64,000 nt of DNA from assembly GCA_018881555.1 (NCBI GenBank), contig JACAXG010000026.1, positions 3,343,459 through 3,407,458 of the forward strand, read 5' to 3'. Positions 25,717 through 38,948 of the stretch are shown here, in pieces. The translations under genes and the position numbers were made by a program. The notes beneath the pieces were generated by a model. The model worked only from the letters and a program-made list of their open reading frames with translations. It made no database searches and was not told where the DNA came from. Numbering within the stretch: position 1 is the stretch's first letter; every line of letters begins with the position of its first letter. The DNA is from Amblyornis subalaris (taxonomy: Eukaryota; Chordata; Aves; Passeriformes; Ptilonorhynchidae).

Positions 25717-27089
25717 GGCTGCTGAACACCTAGGCTATTAGCCACAGGTTTTCTGAAGAATTCACTATGAATATTCAGGAAAATAATCTGCTAACATTTC
25801 TTTTTACCATTTCTTTTATCAGAAACGGCTTGATAAAGTATGCTTTTTCTCCTGTCAATTTGATACAGAGGATGTTAAACATAATATGAGTTCTTTGAGC
25901 TTTTTCTTTATTCAGNTACAGAATGATACAGAAACAGGTGAAAGATGCACTGCTGTGTTTNATATATACNTGTGTATCTGTGTATATAGTGTAGAATCTA
26001 CTAACAAGAATGTGTGTTGTTCTNTTGAGAAAATCGATAGTTCAGCAGTCTTCCAGAGACTGTAAAGTAAAAATGAAAGTCTTTTGTGCTTTTCTCAGTT
26101 CGATTTATACCCATATGTTTCATTTGGCAGTGTGTGGGGCAGTGCCTGTCCTAGCAGGTNCCATGGTCTGCCTTCCCCTTCACTCTTCGTGCAGGTAACA
26201 TTGAGCTTGTTGGCTGGAACATCTCCCCGAGCTCAATTATAAGGTCATGGAGAAACTTCAGTGAGCTGTTTCTTTGTGCTGCTCCACCNTGTAAAAGGGT
26301 GATACTTCCTGCCACAATCACTTCAAAGTAGTTNTTACAGTGAACCAATTTTTCTTCTGTGTGGGTCTTACTTTATTTTTGGAATAACTGAGAAATTTTG
26401 CGGTGTGCATTAGTAGAGGAGGAGTATATGGAGCTGAGGAATTCCCTGTGTGGCTTTGTTTCTTGGCGTCTCCCAGAGGGCTTTCCTCATAACACGATTG
26501 AGGGCTCAAAGTGTCAGAACTCTGAATGCGAAAGTGTAGGTGATCAAGGTGACTTAAGGTTTATGTCAGAGTAAATACACAAGCCTGATCACTGGAACTT
26601 CTCTAGGCCCTGCTTTTAGCCACTGAGTGATACTGAAGTCTTTACTGTGGTGTATTCGGGTGGTTGTACCATTTCCACACAACCAGAAATAAAATCCGGC
26701 TGGGAGGGTATAGGAGTGGCAGAGATGCTAGGTGACATTTTTGACAATTTTTCACTAAGTGTTCTGTAGTCATGCTCTGGGATAGGAAATCAGACCACAA
26801 GATGATAATGGTTCTTCATCCATCAGAGAAGAAAACTCAGTAGTGCATGGTAGTCTTCTGAGCCCATGGAATTGTACTTTTAATGAAATCCTGGGATGTG
26901 GCTTTCTATGTGTGATGCCATTCATCTGCAGTTGGATTCAACTGAGCATTGCAGAGTTATGCTTTATGCAAAGGTGTAAGTAGAAATAATTGTAATAGAA
27001 ATGGCCGTGGGGAAGATCTCAGATTTTTCAGTTTGATTCTGGAACCAAAGAAACCTCTAAAGAAAGAACACCCAAACCCAGTGAACTCC

Positions 27090-27632
27090 CCTTGTACTCA
27101 GCATCGGTAGGGTTGCACCATGAGTGCTGTGTTCAGTTTTGGACCCCTCAAGGCAAGAAAGACATTGAGGGGCTGGAACATGTCCAGAGAAGGGCAAGGA
27201 AGCTGGGGAAGGGTCTGGAGCACATGTCTGATGAGGAATGGCTGAGAGCGCTGGTGGGGGCTCAGCCTGGAGAAAAGGAGGCTCAGGGGTGACCTTATCA
27301 CCCTCCACAGCTGCCTGAAAGGAGGGTGTAGCCAGGTGAGGGTCGGCCTCTTCTCACGGGCAAATCGGGATAGGATGAGAGGACATAGTCTCAAGCTGTA
27401 CCCGGGAGGTTCAGGCTGGACATCAGGAGGAATTTCTTCCCAGAAGGGCTTGTTAAACATTGAAAAGGGCTGCCCAGGGAGGTGGTGGAGTCACCGCCCT
27501 GGAGGTGTTTCAGGAGGGACTGGATGTGGTGCTCAGTGCCAGGGTCTGGTTGACAAGGTGGAAATCAGTCGTAGGTTGGACTTGATGATATCAGAGGCCT
27601 TCTCCAACCTAAAAGATTCTGTGATTCTGTGG
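27090..27632 (+). mobile_element. CR1 LINE, 3' ORF2 end and 3'UTR, sense
   Basis: This is the best-preserved CR1 copy in the window, about 540 bases. It runs from TGTACTCAGCATCGGTAGGG through CTGTGTTCAGTTTTGGACCC, GAAAGACATTGAGGGGCTGG, the GGAGAAAAGGAGGCTCAGGG block, TGCCTGAAAGGAGGGTGTAG, GAGGAATTTCTTCCCAGAAG and GTGGTGGAGTCACCGCCCTG, to two terminal copies of ATTCTGTG. It covers the C-terminal end of ORF2 and the 3'UTR; frames are broken. It is GC-rich compared with the intron around it. Confidence 0.96.
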
Positions 27633-30600
27633 TTTTCTGGCCTCTTGAAGGATAAGAAATTCAAACACAGTCAAAGGGAAAATATTCCAGTGTTTCTCAG
27701 CAAAATGTTGTTTTGATGACATTGATAGATAGAAGTTTATTTTAGGTGAAATTTTGCTGTTTTGACATATCTTTGTATTGGTGAAAAGTAGGAATAAAAA
27801 TATCTTCAGTCATCATGCAGTGAATATCATGTTGATTGCTATGCAGAGTAACTCAGGAGGAGATATTGCTTTCCTCTGAACGCATATTATCTTTTATGCT
27901 TTTCATGCTCATTTACTTAGCTTTGTATTTGAATAAAAGTATGTTTTGGAAAAAGGGTGGGGAAAGACAACTTTTCAGTAAGGAGTTATTTGATACAAAT
28001 TTTTTAAACTATTGTAAAATCTTGTAATTGACAATGATCTGTATGTTTTATGTAACTACACAACTCATTGAAAATGGTTTTTTAATTTGGATTTAAATTT
28101 CCATCCTTATACAACTAAAACACACTAGTGTTGTTACATCAGTAACACGGTGTAATTCAAAATATCTGGACTTCCTGTAATTGTCCAAACTTAATGTCAT
28201 ACAGAAAGTCAAATGTATTTAAATGAAGTGAAAGAAAGCTGTTTTAATCCAAGTTTTTAGCTCATTAAAATAATAATAATAATAATAATAATAATGATGA
28301 TGATGTAACTGAACTGCTTGATAAGTCTTTTTTTATTGTTAATAATTCCTGAATTAATTAACTACTGTCTATTTAAATTCAAACTTATTTCTGAGCTGAC
28401 ATACTTCTATAAATACCTAACATTTGGATTCATGGGGATGGTTTGGATGTTTCATTCACCCTTGCATCTGAAACAAAGTTACAATCATCTTAAAAGTACA
28501 ATTTTGGACAGGTGTTTTGAATCATCACATTTCTCTTTAAATCCATTTTGGGAACAAGAAATAAAATGGCAACATCAGTTGTATGAGATGTACCAAAATG
28601 GGCCCAGGCACAGGCTAGGAGTGCTATTGATTGTGGTGTTATACTACTGGGCTTCTCTTGTCTCAGAGTTGAGGATTGTTGCCTGACCCCGCTGAGAAGA
28701 GAAAACCCCTGGTCCTATTGAGAATTGCTGTTCCTCTGGCTTCCCAATAGCCCTGCGGAAATGAGGATCTTTTTTCCCTTCTCTCAGCATCTCAGACATT
28801 TGAACATGCAGTTGATCAATATCAGATTCAATCTCACACTGAATCTGGAAGTGGAAGTTAGTTTAGAAGCATGATAGGAGGTGACTTTGAAAGGTCTGGA
28901 AGAATGTGGAGGTAACCCATCTGAAATGCTAGAAAGAGAATGCATGATGTTTGGTTTTGTGGTTCTGTGATTTTACAAAAGAATAACCAAAAAAAATCCT
29001 TCAGTGCAGCTAAGAGTCCTCCTTTGGTTTTGATGCACTTTCATCGTTTTTCTCTAGGTTCTGTTTTCCTGTCACAAATGGCAAACAGTGGTTCACAGCC
29101 ATCGAGATGCTCTTCCAGTGTGGCATAAAACATGATGGAGGACAAGGATTGAACACGGGAGAGCCTGACTGTCCCTTCTTTGTTTCCTAATCCTCCCTTC
29201 CTCCCTGCTCAGTAGTAGAAAACCAAGCCCTGGAACTGGCAATTCTTACGTGGCTCACACCAGCCTCAGTCCCCACGCTTTCCCATTTACTCTGTCTTTT
29301 CTTCTCAGGCTGCTGACAACAGATCAGAGCTGTCAGGGCTGCCTTTGTAGGGAATGCCATCTGCCAGGGAAGAAGGACAGGGCAGAAGTGATTGTTCTGA
29401 GCTGTCTCAGATCCTCCCACCGTGTCCCAACTCCTGTGTTTAACCAGTGGACATTTTCAGTATCTTTTCAGCTCTGTTGTCCACAGAATTATCCAATTAT
29501 GATCAAATGCTATCATTTTAATATAGTTCAAATATCTGTTTCTCTTGTAGTCCTCCAGTTGCTCTTTGCTTCTGCTCTACTTAACATTTGCCTCCCTTCC
29601 ATAATCGTGTGCCGCTTCTTTTCCCTTATGCTCTTGACAGCCATTCCAGAGCCTGTGCAGCTCCCACAAGGTCCTGCTCTTTGTGTACCTGCCTGACCCG
29701 ACTGCTTCATTCATCCTGCAGTTTGGTGTGGTCGTTGCCAGCTTGTCACATCCAAATCTCCAAAGATGAGCTTGCCTTCAGATATATCTCAGCCGTTCTC
29801 AGTCTTTTTGTAGTGCACTCCTCAATGTCATCCCACTGTAGAAAATATCTCCCAGCGTTACTGCAGCTCTTTCAAAGATAAAAGGAGTGATGAAGTAGGC
29901 TTTATTGCCATTGTGTTTGTTTTTGTTTTTAAATATAGTGGAGTTGCTCACTGGGTCATAGTTGATGTTGCATTGTTAATGAAAGTATTTTTGTAATTTC
30001 ATTAATGTTTCCCTTAAAGGAGAATACTATTCCCAACTTATCAGTTTAGTGTGGGATATTGTTGTTTTTATTGAGGGAGTTTTAGTTTCAAAAGGCAGTG
30101 CTCTAGATACTGCTATCTCAGACTGTTCCAGTATCCACCAAAGTCAGATGAGATAAATATCTTACCAGAAAGCAGAACTGAGGGAAAGAAAAAATAAAAC
30201 TGACCAGTTTCTTACCCTGGGAACATTAACTATTGCCTCGGGTTTTATGTAAATGTCAGCCTCTTACGTAGCGCAATATAAATATTATTATTCTAAATTT
30301 ATATTCTAGCTAATTTAATGAATAACCAGGTCAGGACTTATTTGTGCTAACTGCTGCACAAAACAGTAGCATGTATTCATGTAACAAAGATTGAGTGTAA
30401 AGCTGAGTCTCTTGAAAATAAATGGTTTGTTCAAGAGCAATTTTGAAGAGTTGAATAATTTAATTTTGGATTAAGAAACTAAAGTATGACTCTTACTGTT
30501 GCCACTTTGAGCTTCTTTGTTAAAAGTGATTATTTCAAAGAGCAAGTCTCTCTTAGCATCTCCTGGGAAATATGTCTTTAGGTATTAAAATGGAGACTCA

Positions 30601-32639
30601 GTGATAATATCCATGCAATGAAGTATTTGTCAGTTGTTTTTTTTTCCCCATTCCCACCAGGCAGGGTATTTAAATAACTATAAGATAATGTACATCTTTC
30701 CAGAAGATTTTTTGCCTAGAAACTTGTGGCTTTTCTGACCTAATCATATACGTCCAGAATTACTGCAGAATAAGGAACAGAAACAAACCATTTATACCAA
30801 TGACATATAAACTCTTTTTTTTAAAATTATTTTTCTCCTTTGTTTATTTAGCTTATTGCTACAATACTTCAACTAACTCCTGTTCTGTTGACCAGGTCAT
30901 GAATATTGTGTAAATTGAATGTCTGTAGCTTCCAATGTTTGGGTTACATCTCTGTGTATGAGCCAGGCATGAGATCAGTCTGGATTTGAGGCATTTTTAG
31001 TACAGCTCCCATTTAATCTCTTATTTCAAAGAGACAGACAGACGTGGCTTAAAACTCCAGGCGCTCTGTCATTACCCTAGGTTTTTTTTCCAGCCGTAAG
31101 TGTACAGTAAATTATTGGTTTCTGACATCTCCTGATAGTGTGGTAGCTATGACAGAAATGCAATTGTAATTCATGGTGTCTTGACCTTGAAGTGTTTTTT
31201 GTTGCTGTCTTTTTAAGTGGGGAAAAATGTTTTGTGGATGCCTACAAATTTATTTTAAAAGCTGTGGCCCACATTTTGTAATCAGATTTTGTATTTAAAG
31301 TGCCACTTGCTTTACCCAAAAATATCCCTTAGTAGAAGAAATAATTAAAAAAAAAATCTATTAATAATTTCATCTCTCATTAGGAACAGAAACTCCAATA
31401 GCAATTAAAGGAGGGAAACAAAAGGATTTCTTGACATGATGATGTAACCTGGAATAAGAACAACTTGTTTTTCAGGGAACATCGCTGTGGTTTCATGGTG
31501 GGAGTGATCAGTTCATGTTCAGGGCTTTTCTTTTCAGTTACATCTTGCTCACCTGTTTTCCACTGTGTTCTCAGAACAAGAAATGGAGCATTTCTCTTCA
31601 TTGGGAAGATGCAGGGAAATTGCAGGTTCTCCTGATCCAAAGCGAGAGCCTCGCTTGTCACGTTTTATGGTGTCTATTGAAAAGAACTGGACCTATTCCC
31701 AGATCAGTATTTGGAACCATTTACCATGTCTTGAAATGCATTTCAATAAACGTGTAGTCCCAGGTGGGCATTAATCAACTGATGTGGCAGTGCTGTTATG
31801 TTCCAACTATGCATTTTTCTCCATAGTGTACAAATATTCTCTCACTTGCTGGTGAATGTTTTTGTTCATAAGGTGGCATCCTCTTAAATAGTTATACAAA
31901 TGTTCACAGTTACGACTGTGCAAAGTAATGGCAGGATGTAAGTAAAAAGTTTAACTTTGTATTTTTCTAGAATATATGTTCAGTGATCAGTTGTTAGAGA
32001 TGAACAGCTGTTGCAAATAAAATTCTGTGTCAAAGACCTACTTTCTGATTCCAGAGTGATACAGGGACCAGTGCTGTTCTCCAATCAGGGTTTCACAAAT
32101 ATCACTTAAATGTGGTTTTGAGTCTTTTGCTTTGTGTCAAAGTAGAATTAAACAATGAAGTTTCTGTTCCAACACAGCTGACTATTTTGGGAAAATCCAA
32201 ATAGGCACAGCATTACTGTCTTTATTAGTTACTTCATGTCTTTGGTTATGAAGGGAAGACTGCAACATCTGCAAAGGAAATGTCAAAATAGTTGCTTTGT
32301 GATATGCAGTGTTCTTGTAGCCTACAAAGTTCAGGAAATCGGGTGTTTTATTGAAGCTGCACAAGGGTAGTGTACAAAGAATAGAGATATTAAAAAATTG
32401 AAGAAGTTGGGAGAAAGAAAAGGAATGGGACAAAATCTCAGTGGGTCTTCCTTGTTCCGTTGTTTTTCCTTGAAAAGTATTTGTTGTCTGTGCAACCTGG
32501 CAAACACAGTAGGTTCGGTTAGCTCCAGGTATTGGGGCACTTTCAGAAAAGCCACTTCCAGAAAAAGACTTTGATTTATCCTTCAGTTATTTTTGCCCTG
32601 TAGCATGATGTGATACTGTTTTGCAGTGTGCGCTTGAAA
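27633..32639. other. ROBO1 upstream intron, unique
   Basis: No exon is recognised. The two longest + frames, 28318-28686 (122 codons) and 29250-29696 (148 codons), have no recognisable domain and no flanking splice logic, so I treat them as chance. An AAT microsatellite lies at 28269-28305. An AT-rich, complex block near 30230-30330 may be conserved non-coding DNA. No N call is present. Confidence 0.7.
28269..28305. repeat. (AAT)n/(ATG)n microsatellite
   Basis: About nine AAT units grade into three TGA/ATG units. It is a compound trinucleotide repeat, probably polymorphic in length. Confidence 0.95.
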
Positions 32640-33100
32640 TAGTACTCAAAGTCTGCTTTCCTCTGAAGTGTATATAGTTTGGGTTTTCCATGTTCAAAAA
32701 GGATAAACTCAAACTAGAATTTAAGACAAGGAAAAGGTGAACAAATCTTATGAGGGGAAAACCAGATGAAATTAGGTTTGTAACTTCTAAGAGCAGTAAT
32801 AACACTGAATCCAAGAGGATGGTAAAAGAGGAAAAGGTTGTAATCTGCATGTCAAAGGGATAAAATTCCAAGAAGTTTGTGGAGAGGTCTGAATTACAGG
32901 GCACTTCAAGCACAGGAAAAATGAGGTATTTAGATATGTTTAACCTGAGGATTAGAGAAAGATTTCTGACCATTAGAGCAAGAGACTTATGGAACATCTT
33001 TCCAGTCAACGTACATAAACCAACAAAAATACTCCCCTCACTTTCTGCAAAGTTTCTGAAAGAGATTTAGTACTGGAAGCACTGGGGAATTGAGAAAACT
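32640..33100 (+). mobile_element. Ancient CR1-group LINE fragment, sense
   Basis: This is an eroded match to the C-terminal coding end of CR1-type ORF2. The best part is at about 32879-33070, where one frame reads GKMRYLDMFNLRIRERFLTI and then RARDLWNIFPVNV, followed by a later FLKEI. It resembles the usual ...RFFT.R....WN.LP......FK..LD ending of CR1 proteins. Upstream, ACTCAAACTAGAATTTAAG and CTTATGAGGGGAAAACCAG recall more distant CR1 blocks. The left border is uncertain. Non-functional. Confidence 0.5.
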
Positions 33101-34010
33101 CTTATGTTCTGATTAAGTATAATTATTTGCAGGGATCACCCAACACTGCTTTTTAACTTGTGGTTTTGTTTGTTAACTTTTTACTAATAACTTTGATAGC
33201 AATTAGGCCAGTTACTCAGATCTTACATAGTGTTTCAATAATAAGAAAAAAAGAGCAGAGCTCTTGTCCTCTGAAAATCAGTTAAATGCTGTATTTGTGA
33301 AATGGAAAAGAAACGGGCCAAGAGTATACTGGCTCTTTGGAATTTGGCTAAAGACACAGTCTGTCGTGCAGTGTTTTATAATACTTATGATAAATCACTA
33401 TTTAGATATATAGATCTTGGGAAATGAGGTTTTCCATATCCATCTGAGCTCAGGTTTAGATCGACTGATGCAGTTTGTTCCAATAGCACAGAACTTTTTT
33501 GTTTTCCTCCTAAAGGAGAAAGTGTTTGTGCATAAGGGGTACAGCGTTTGAACCCCTGATATCAACAACTTTCAAATTTAAACACTCTCCCTGCTGTTTT
33601 TCAATAAGTTTTGCTTGCATATGCTACCAATATTAAGTTTCAAGGTGGGAATAAAGGCAAATCTTAGCTTCTATGGGTTTGTCGTTCATCTAATGCAAGT
33701 TTTCTTTGGATCTTCACATCTGTTTATGTCAGTGTTTGAATTCTTGTAAAAATGGTTGTGGCACAGTCCAAGAAACTGGAAACATTATTTCATATAATTG
33801 TTCTTTTAAGTAGCAGCATGAAATAATTAGTATGGCATGCTTTAATTGGTGGCATCCAATTGACTTTTTATGAAAGACCCGAATCATAATAAAAGTAGAG
33901 AACACAAGTTGGTTAGTTCCTATAACCCAGTGCTGTCATCTTTGGAGGAAAGAAAAAGCAGCTCTGTTGTATATTTAATGGCAGATCCAGTCTATATTAG
34001 GTGCTCAGCT

Positions 34011-34012
34011 TC

Positions 34013-34041
<29 letters not shown>
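34011..34041. repeat. T-rich homopolymer tract
   Basis: Thirty-one bases of T broken only by two C. Viewed on the - strand this is a poly(A), so a decayed antisense retroposon tail is possible, but no body is recognised. Confidence 0.9.
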
Positions 34042-34043
<2 letters not shown>

Positions 34044-34399
34044 TCAAATATCCTCTTGGGAAGGATTTTTGACAGGAAAATTACAGGATTGGTGCCCACT
34101 CCAAGATTTATGTTGATAATTGAAGCTGCTTCTTCTCAATAAAATGTAAATGCAGCTTAAATAACTCGCTAAAAGAAAAGAAAGATCTTAAAAAAAAAAA
34201 GGAGAAAAAGTGTAGATATGCAGAAAGATTATAACTTGGTTGTCAAGGCCATTATACCCCTCAGGCAGTTGTCACTAAATCTGTGGTTAATGCTCACTAT
34301 GTGCCAGTCAACTAATCATGCAACTTCTGTCCCTTTGTGATTTAAGCAGTTTTACAAAATTTGCTAGAGAAATGTTACTTTATAAAATGATAAGATTAA

Positions 34400-34420
34400 A
34401 AATAATAATAATAATATAAT
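34400..34420. repeat. Short (AAT)n repeat
   Basis: Five to six AAT units with one imperfection. Confidence 0.8.
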
Positions 34421-35589
34421 GGAAATTTATGTCATTTATCTTCTCCAATATTGTCCAGCAAAGATAAAAATATATATGAGCATTCCTGGATGATCCTGAA
34501 GGAATTTTTTTTCCCCGCTTAGGGTTTTGAGTCTCAGTTTTCAAGAAAGTTTAGAGGTCAGCCTTTATGCTTTCATTCTGTACAGTACTTGAAGTACGTG
34601 TACAGCCACTTAAATGTCAGTGTGGAAAGCTTGCATACAATATATCTGAAAATCGTATTTCATTTATTTGTGGTCTGGGCCAGGCTGACAGAAGCAATAG
34701 GAGTCTTGTACTATGTTGTGTGCTGGTTGGCTGGCATTGTCTGTGAAAATACAAACATGATACATACTAGCATATGTGAAAACTTTGGGTTTTAAAACAA
34801 TTCTTAACTGCCTTTAAAAATCTTACATGGAAATTGGCTTTTTATATTTCCAGAGTGACTTAGAGCAATTGATTTTTAGCTCTGTAATCCTTTGTTTCTA
34901 TGTCTTTCCTTGGGAGTTGCATAGGAAGTGAGCAAAAGTATAAACAAAATAAGCTTTTTAATCCCTCTCTAGGCATTTTTACCTTGGAGAGAGGGATTTA
35001 AAATTGGCCAGCCCAATTGTGAGGGCAGAAGTATTGAATAAGGGGACTTTTCACAAAAGCTGTGTAAAAGTTCGGGATGAGTAGACACAAATGCAGCTTT
35101 GCAGTGACTGAGATGTGTTCTCAGGGAACACAGAAGTCTATTAGAGGCTTTTTTAGCTGTTGCAGAAGACCAGGGCTGGTTGGCATAATTTACTTGTACT
35201 CTTAGCTCTCCTTTCACTGGGTTTGGCCTGTGCCAAACTTCTTGGAGGTGCAGCTCAAGATCTCCCTTTAGAGTGATGTGTAGGCTTGGGCTATGCAGGG
35301 GTGTGTAGCCAGCAGAAGGGTTTGGAAGCTCCTTGGCTTCTGTTCTGTCTACCCAAACCTTATCTGAAGGAGTAGGTTTATTGCTGTTTGATCTGATTTG
35401 TATTTAATGATCAGTAATGTTCATGTAAAACTGCTCTCTTTTACTACATAGAGAGTGCAAATGTATTTCAATAAAGTCCAGCCATACTACCATAGATTTG
35501 AGAATGCGTGGTAGTGCTAGCTGATTAGTTTAACGTTTAATTAGCTGGAGGTGAAGAAAGTGTGAAATGAAATGAAAATTGTACATTTT

Positions 35590-35611
35590 AATATATATAT
35601 GTGTGTGTGTA
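35590..35611. repeat. (AT)n(GT)n microsatellite
   Basis: About five AT units followed by five GT units. Confidence 0.9.
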
Positions 35612-36020
35612 TTTGTAATGCACGTATTTAGCATATATTGAAAGCAGAAGTCCCTGGAACTCTCCTCTTCCTGTCCCCTTTCCCTGTTTCCATATCAATT
35701 TATGGTCTATTAACCTGCAGTGAATAGATCTTGTATTTCTTTCTGGTGCTTCACAGCTGTTCAAACCCCATGTTATTAATGTTAATAAAGCATCTTGGCA
35801 TCTAAGATTTTAATAATCAGGAATTAGTGACCCAAGAGACTAATTTTTATCCATGGCAAAGGTGTGCTTCAAGAAAGAGAGAAATAAGGAAAACAGTGAT
35901 TTGAATTTGAGTCAACAGTTTAAAACACTGAAAATTTTGATTGCTGTTTATTCCCAATCTGGAATTCCTGGGTACCCAGCTGATTGTCATATTTGTGTGG
36001 TATATATCTATGCAGACTAT

Positions 36021-36053
36021 TGTTGGTTTTTTTTGGTTTTTTTTTGGTTTTTT
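36021..36053. repeat. Interrupted T tract with regular GG spacers
   Basis: Runs of eight, nine and six T are separated by GG, giving a repeated GGTTTTTTTT unit. Confidence 0.85.
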
Positions 36054-36103
36054 ATGCCAGTTATCAGCTTGAATTTTGAAATAGTTTGAAATTTAATGTT
36101 TTC

Positions 36104-36154
36104 CTAGAAGAGCATCCTGTTTAGAAATATCTTGTCTAGAAGAGTATCTTGTTT
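36104..36154. repeat. 19-bp near-identical pair, 32-bp period
   Basis: CTAGAAGAGCATCCTGTTT at 36104-36122 recurs at 36136-36154 with two C-to-T differences. The period is 32 bp, consistent with a partly decayed local tandem duplication. Confidence 0.75.
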
Positions 36155-36820
36155 GCTTGTAACTTTTCTTTAACCTGGGTACTCTTGTCTCGCATTCTAT
36201 CAGTTTTCTAGATTGAAGACAGTAAAACTTTTATCGAGTAAAAAGTTTCTCTAATTTTCCCTGATGCAAGAGGCATAAGAAGCACTCAGGCACTCCATGC
36301 ATTTGTACCTCTATGGCACTACTTACCAAGGAACTAAGAAGAGACAATAGTACAAGAGAAATAAAACAACTCTGTAGGCACTGGCAATGTTAAGAGTTGC
36401 TCTGTAGACATTGCATGAATTAATGGCCTTTCCAAAAGGTTGCATGAGGTTGGCTATGACTTTGGGTTATGGATTAGAGCAGTACCAGTTCTGCCTGTTG
36501 AGGTGGTCTGATGTCTGTGGAGTATCTGTAGGACTAGTTTTGGTAATTCTAGATGTGCATATGCATGTCTGTGTAAATTTATATGCATGAAGAGATCCAT
36601 TTAGGATTTAGGAATTTGGCAGTTCACTAACAGAGGTCTCCTGTTGAAAAAATGCTTTTGAACATACTCAGTTGGGAGAACCTTGCACACAGTGAAGTGC
36701 GTTACGGTTTTCTTTCGTACACTTTAGGATGTTAATAGCTGCTCTTATTAAATGCCGTGCTAGGAGGTAATGGCTAAACAGTTGTTTTGCACAAGACCGT
36801 GGCTTTTTGTACCTGGCGAT

Positions 36821-37227
<407 letters not shown>

Positions 37228-38922
37228 TAAGAGCCGCTTGCTTTGATGTTACTTGAAGATAAAAATAAGTGTGAGCTGCCTCTGAGGCAGTGACTTAAAA
37301 GCAGTGAAGGAATTACACGGTTAATTATTATTTATACAGAGATAGGAAAATAGAGAGAGAGTCAGAAGATGTATCATATCACTGCAGAAATTCAGATGGT
37401 TTTGTGCATTCTCTACTTTTATGCTTCCATGCAATTATGTTTGCTTAATGTTTGTAAGATTTTGCATACTTAGTTTCAATTTATCCATGTTTTTTCCTCT
37501 CCAGATAACCATGCAATCTGCAATGTGTAATAGGAGGCAGGATAGGCAGGATTTCATCTAATCGGGTAATTGTTGTTGCACAAATAAGCACTAGAAAGAA
37601 GAATGGCAGATTTAGAAACACAAAATTATTATTTTTTTTCTCTAAAAGAACTGGCCCACAAAATTATCTCTCTGGTTTTAAGTATTTGGCCAACGGAAGG
37701 AGCAGTCAAGTATGTTCACATCACTTTGTAATGCTTATCTCTTCCTGTATATCCTTTAAACTCTACTTGTTTTAGAGGAAGAGAGTGTGCATTAAAGTGT
37801 TTCAAGCATTCATGTGGAGGGCCAAGTTTAGGTCAAAAAGTATCAATTCTGGTGTACTAAAGTATGAGAGGAAACTTTGCAAGTCAAAGTTAGGTGTCTA
37901 TTTTTAGGTTGCTTCTGTAGGCTTCGTTTGTCATGTGTAGCAATTCACCTGGTGTGCTGTTGTTGAAGAGCTAGCACAGAGCTGGGTGAGTCACTCTGAA
38001 AACACTGATCTCTGTTGACGAAATGATTCATGTTGTTAACTAGCTCTGAAGAGGCTCCTATCTTTTAGATAAGTTAAATGCCACTGTTGGTGTATAACTT
38101 TAGAAGAAGGGTTAGATTTTCATAACTCTCACAGGCGGCCAAGGAAATAGACTACAAATTTGTGCATTTGCTTGAAGCCCTTTGTCTAGTCTCTCTCACA
38201 TTCAAGAGAATCCCAAGGACTTTCATAATTACACCAGAAGGACCTCAAGCTTCACATAGAGTGGATATACATGATTAAGATCTATGACCATGCTGTTTCC
38301 TTGTTAACCACTTTTAGTGATAAAAGTAATCAGTGTCTGGATAGCTGGAAGTATGCTTATCAGTAAATGTGTAACCTACTTAAACCATGTCCTGATTGGT
38401 TACTCCCAAATGCTGTATCTGGTGTCTTGTAGGTGTAATTTTGAGTGGGCATTATGTTTATGACATCTTGGTTTTTATCTAATTGCTGTTTCATTTATAG
38501 CACTTGATGTTGATTCCTAGAATGAGTTTTAATGTTCCGTGCGTATTTTGCCTTCTTTTGGCTTGTGACGTACCTTGAAGTGATGTTTGAAATGCATGTA
38601 GTGTTTCTGTGTCATCCACAACTTTCCATCAGAACCCGGAAACATGAGGTGGACTTCAGAGGTTAGTGCACTGTCGTATCAATTCAACTGGTACAGAGTT
38701 GCTAAATATGTTTGTCACCTGTCTCAAGTCATTTTCATGTGATTATAGTAGAGAGTAACCAGGAAGGTCTGAATGAAAAATACTGGTGTTGGCACAATTT
38801 TTTTAAGAGCTTCTGCCAACACTTAAGACAAAAATAGCAAAGTATCTTCTTAAAAGTGTGTAAATGTACACCATTTAACAGCAGTGTAGCATTAAATTGT
38901 TAATCCATCTCAAAAGGGATCT

Positions 38923-38948
38923 CACTAGCCCTTGTATGAGGGCTAGTG
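38923..38948. repeat. 10-bp perfect hairpin
   Basis: CACTAGCCCT at 38923-38932 pairs perfectly with AGGGCTAGTG at 38939-38948 over the six-base loop TGTATG. It is more GC-rich than its surroundings. It is too short for a microRNA precursor; in the transcribed intron it would form a small stable stem. Confidence 0.8.

Larger units (their letters stand above)
22166..27089. other. ROBO1 upstream intron with candidate conserved blocks
   Basis: No exon is seen. The stretch holds a TA/CA microsatellite (22656-22692), an A16 run (23804), a homeobox-motif-rich AT block (23390-23530), a block with octamer and paired RUNX-like motifs (24720-24840), very AT-rich DNA (25100-25280), pyrimidine-rich DNA (24988-25035), and a 24-bp tandem duplication (25669-25716). 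It has the densest run of single N calls in the window outside the CR1 fragment. Confidence 0.7.
33101..36820. other. ROBO1 upstream intron, exon-proximal part
   Basis: Unique AT-rich sequence runs up to the Ig1 exon. It contains a long T tract (34011-34041), an AAT repeat (34400-34420), an AT/GT repeat (35590-35611), a 19-bp near-duplicate pair (36104-36154) and a G/T tract (36021-36053). I looked for a short alternative signal-peptide exon, as used by a shorter ROBO1 isoform in mammals, and did not find one by eye. Confidence 0.7.

Noticed and set aside
28318..28686. 122-codon open frame on the + strand with hydrophobic segments
   Set aside because: T-rich DNA yields hydrophobic residues by default; no family resemblance and no start or splice context.
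29250..29696. 148-codon open frame on the + strand
   Set aside because: No recognisable domain, ordinary intronic base composition and no matching splice signals or neighbours; best explained as a chance frame.
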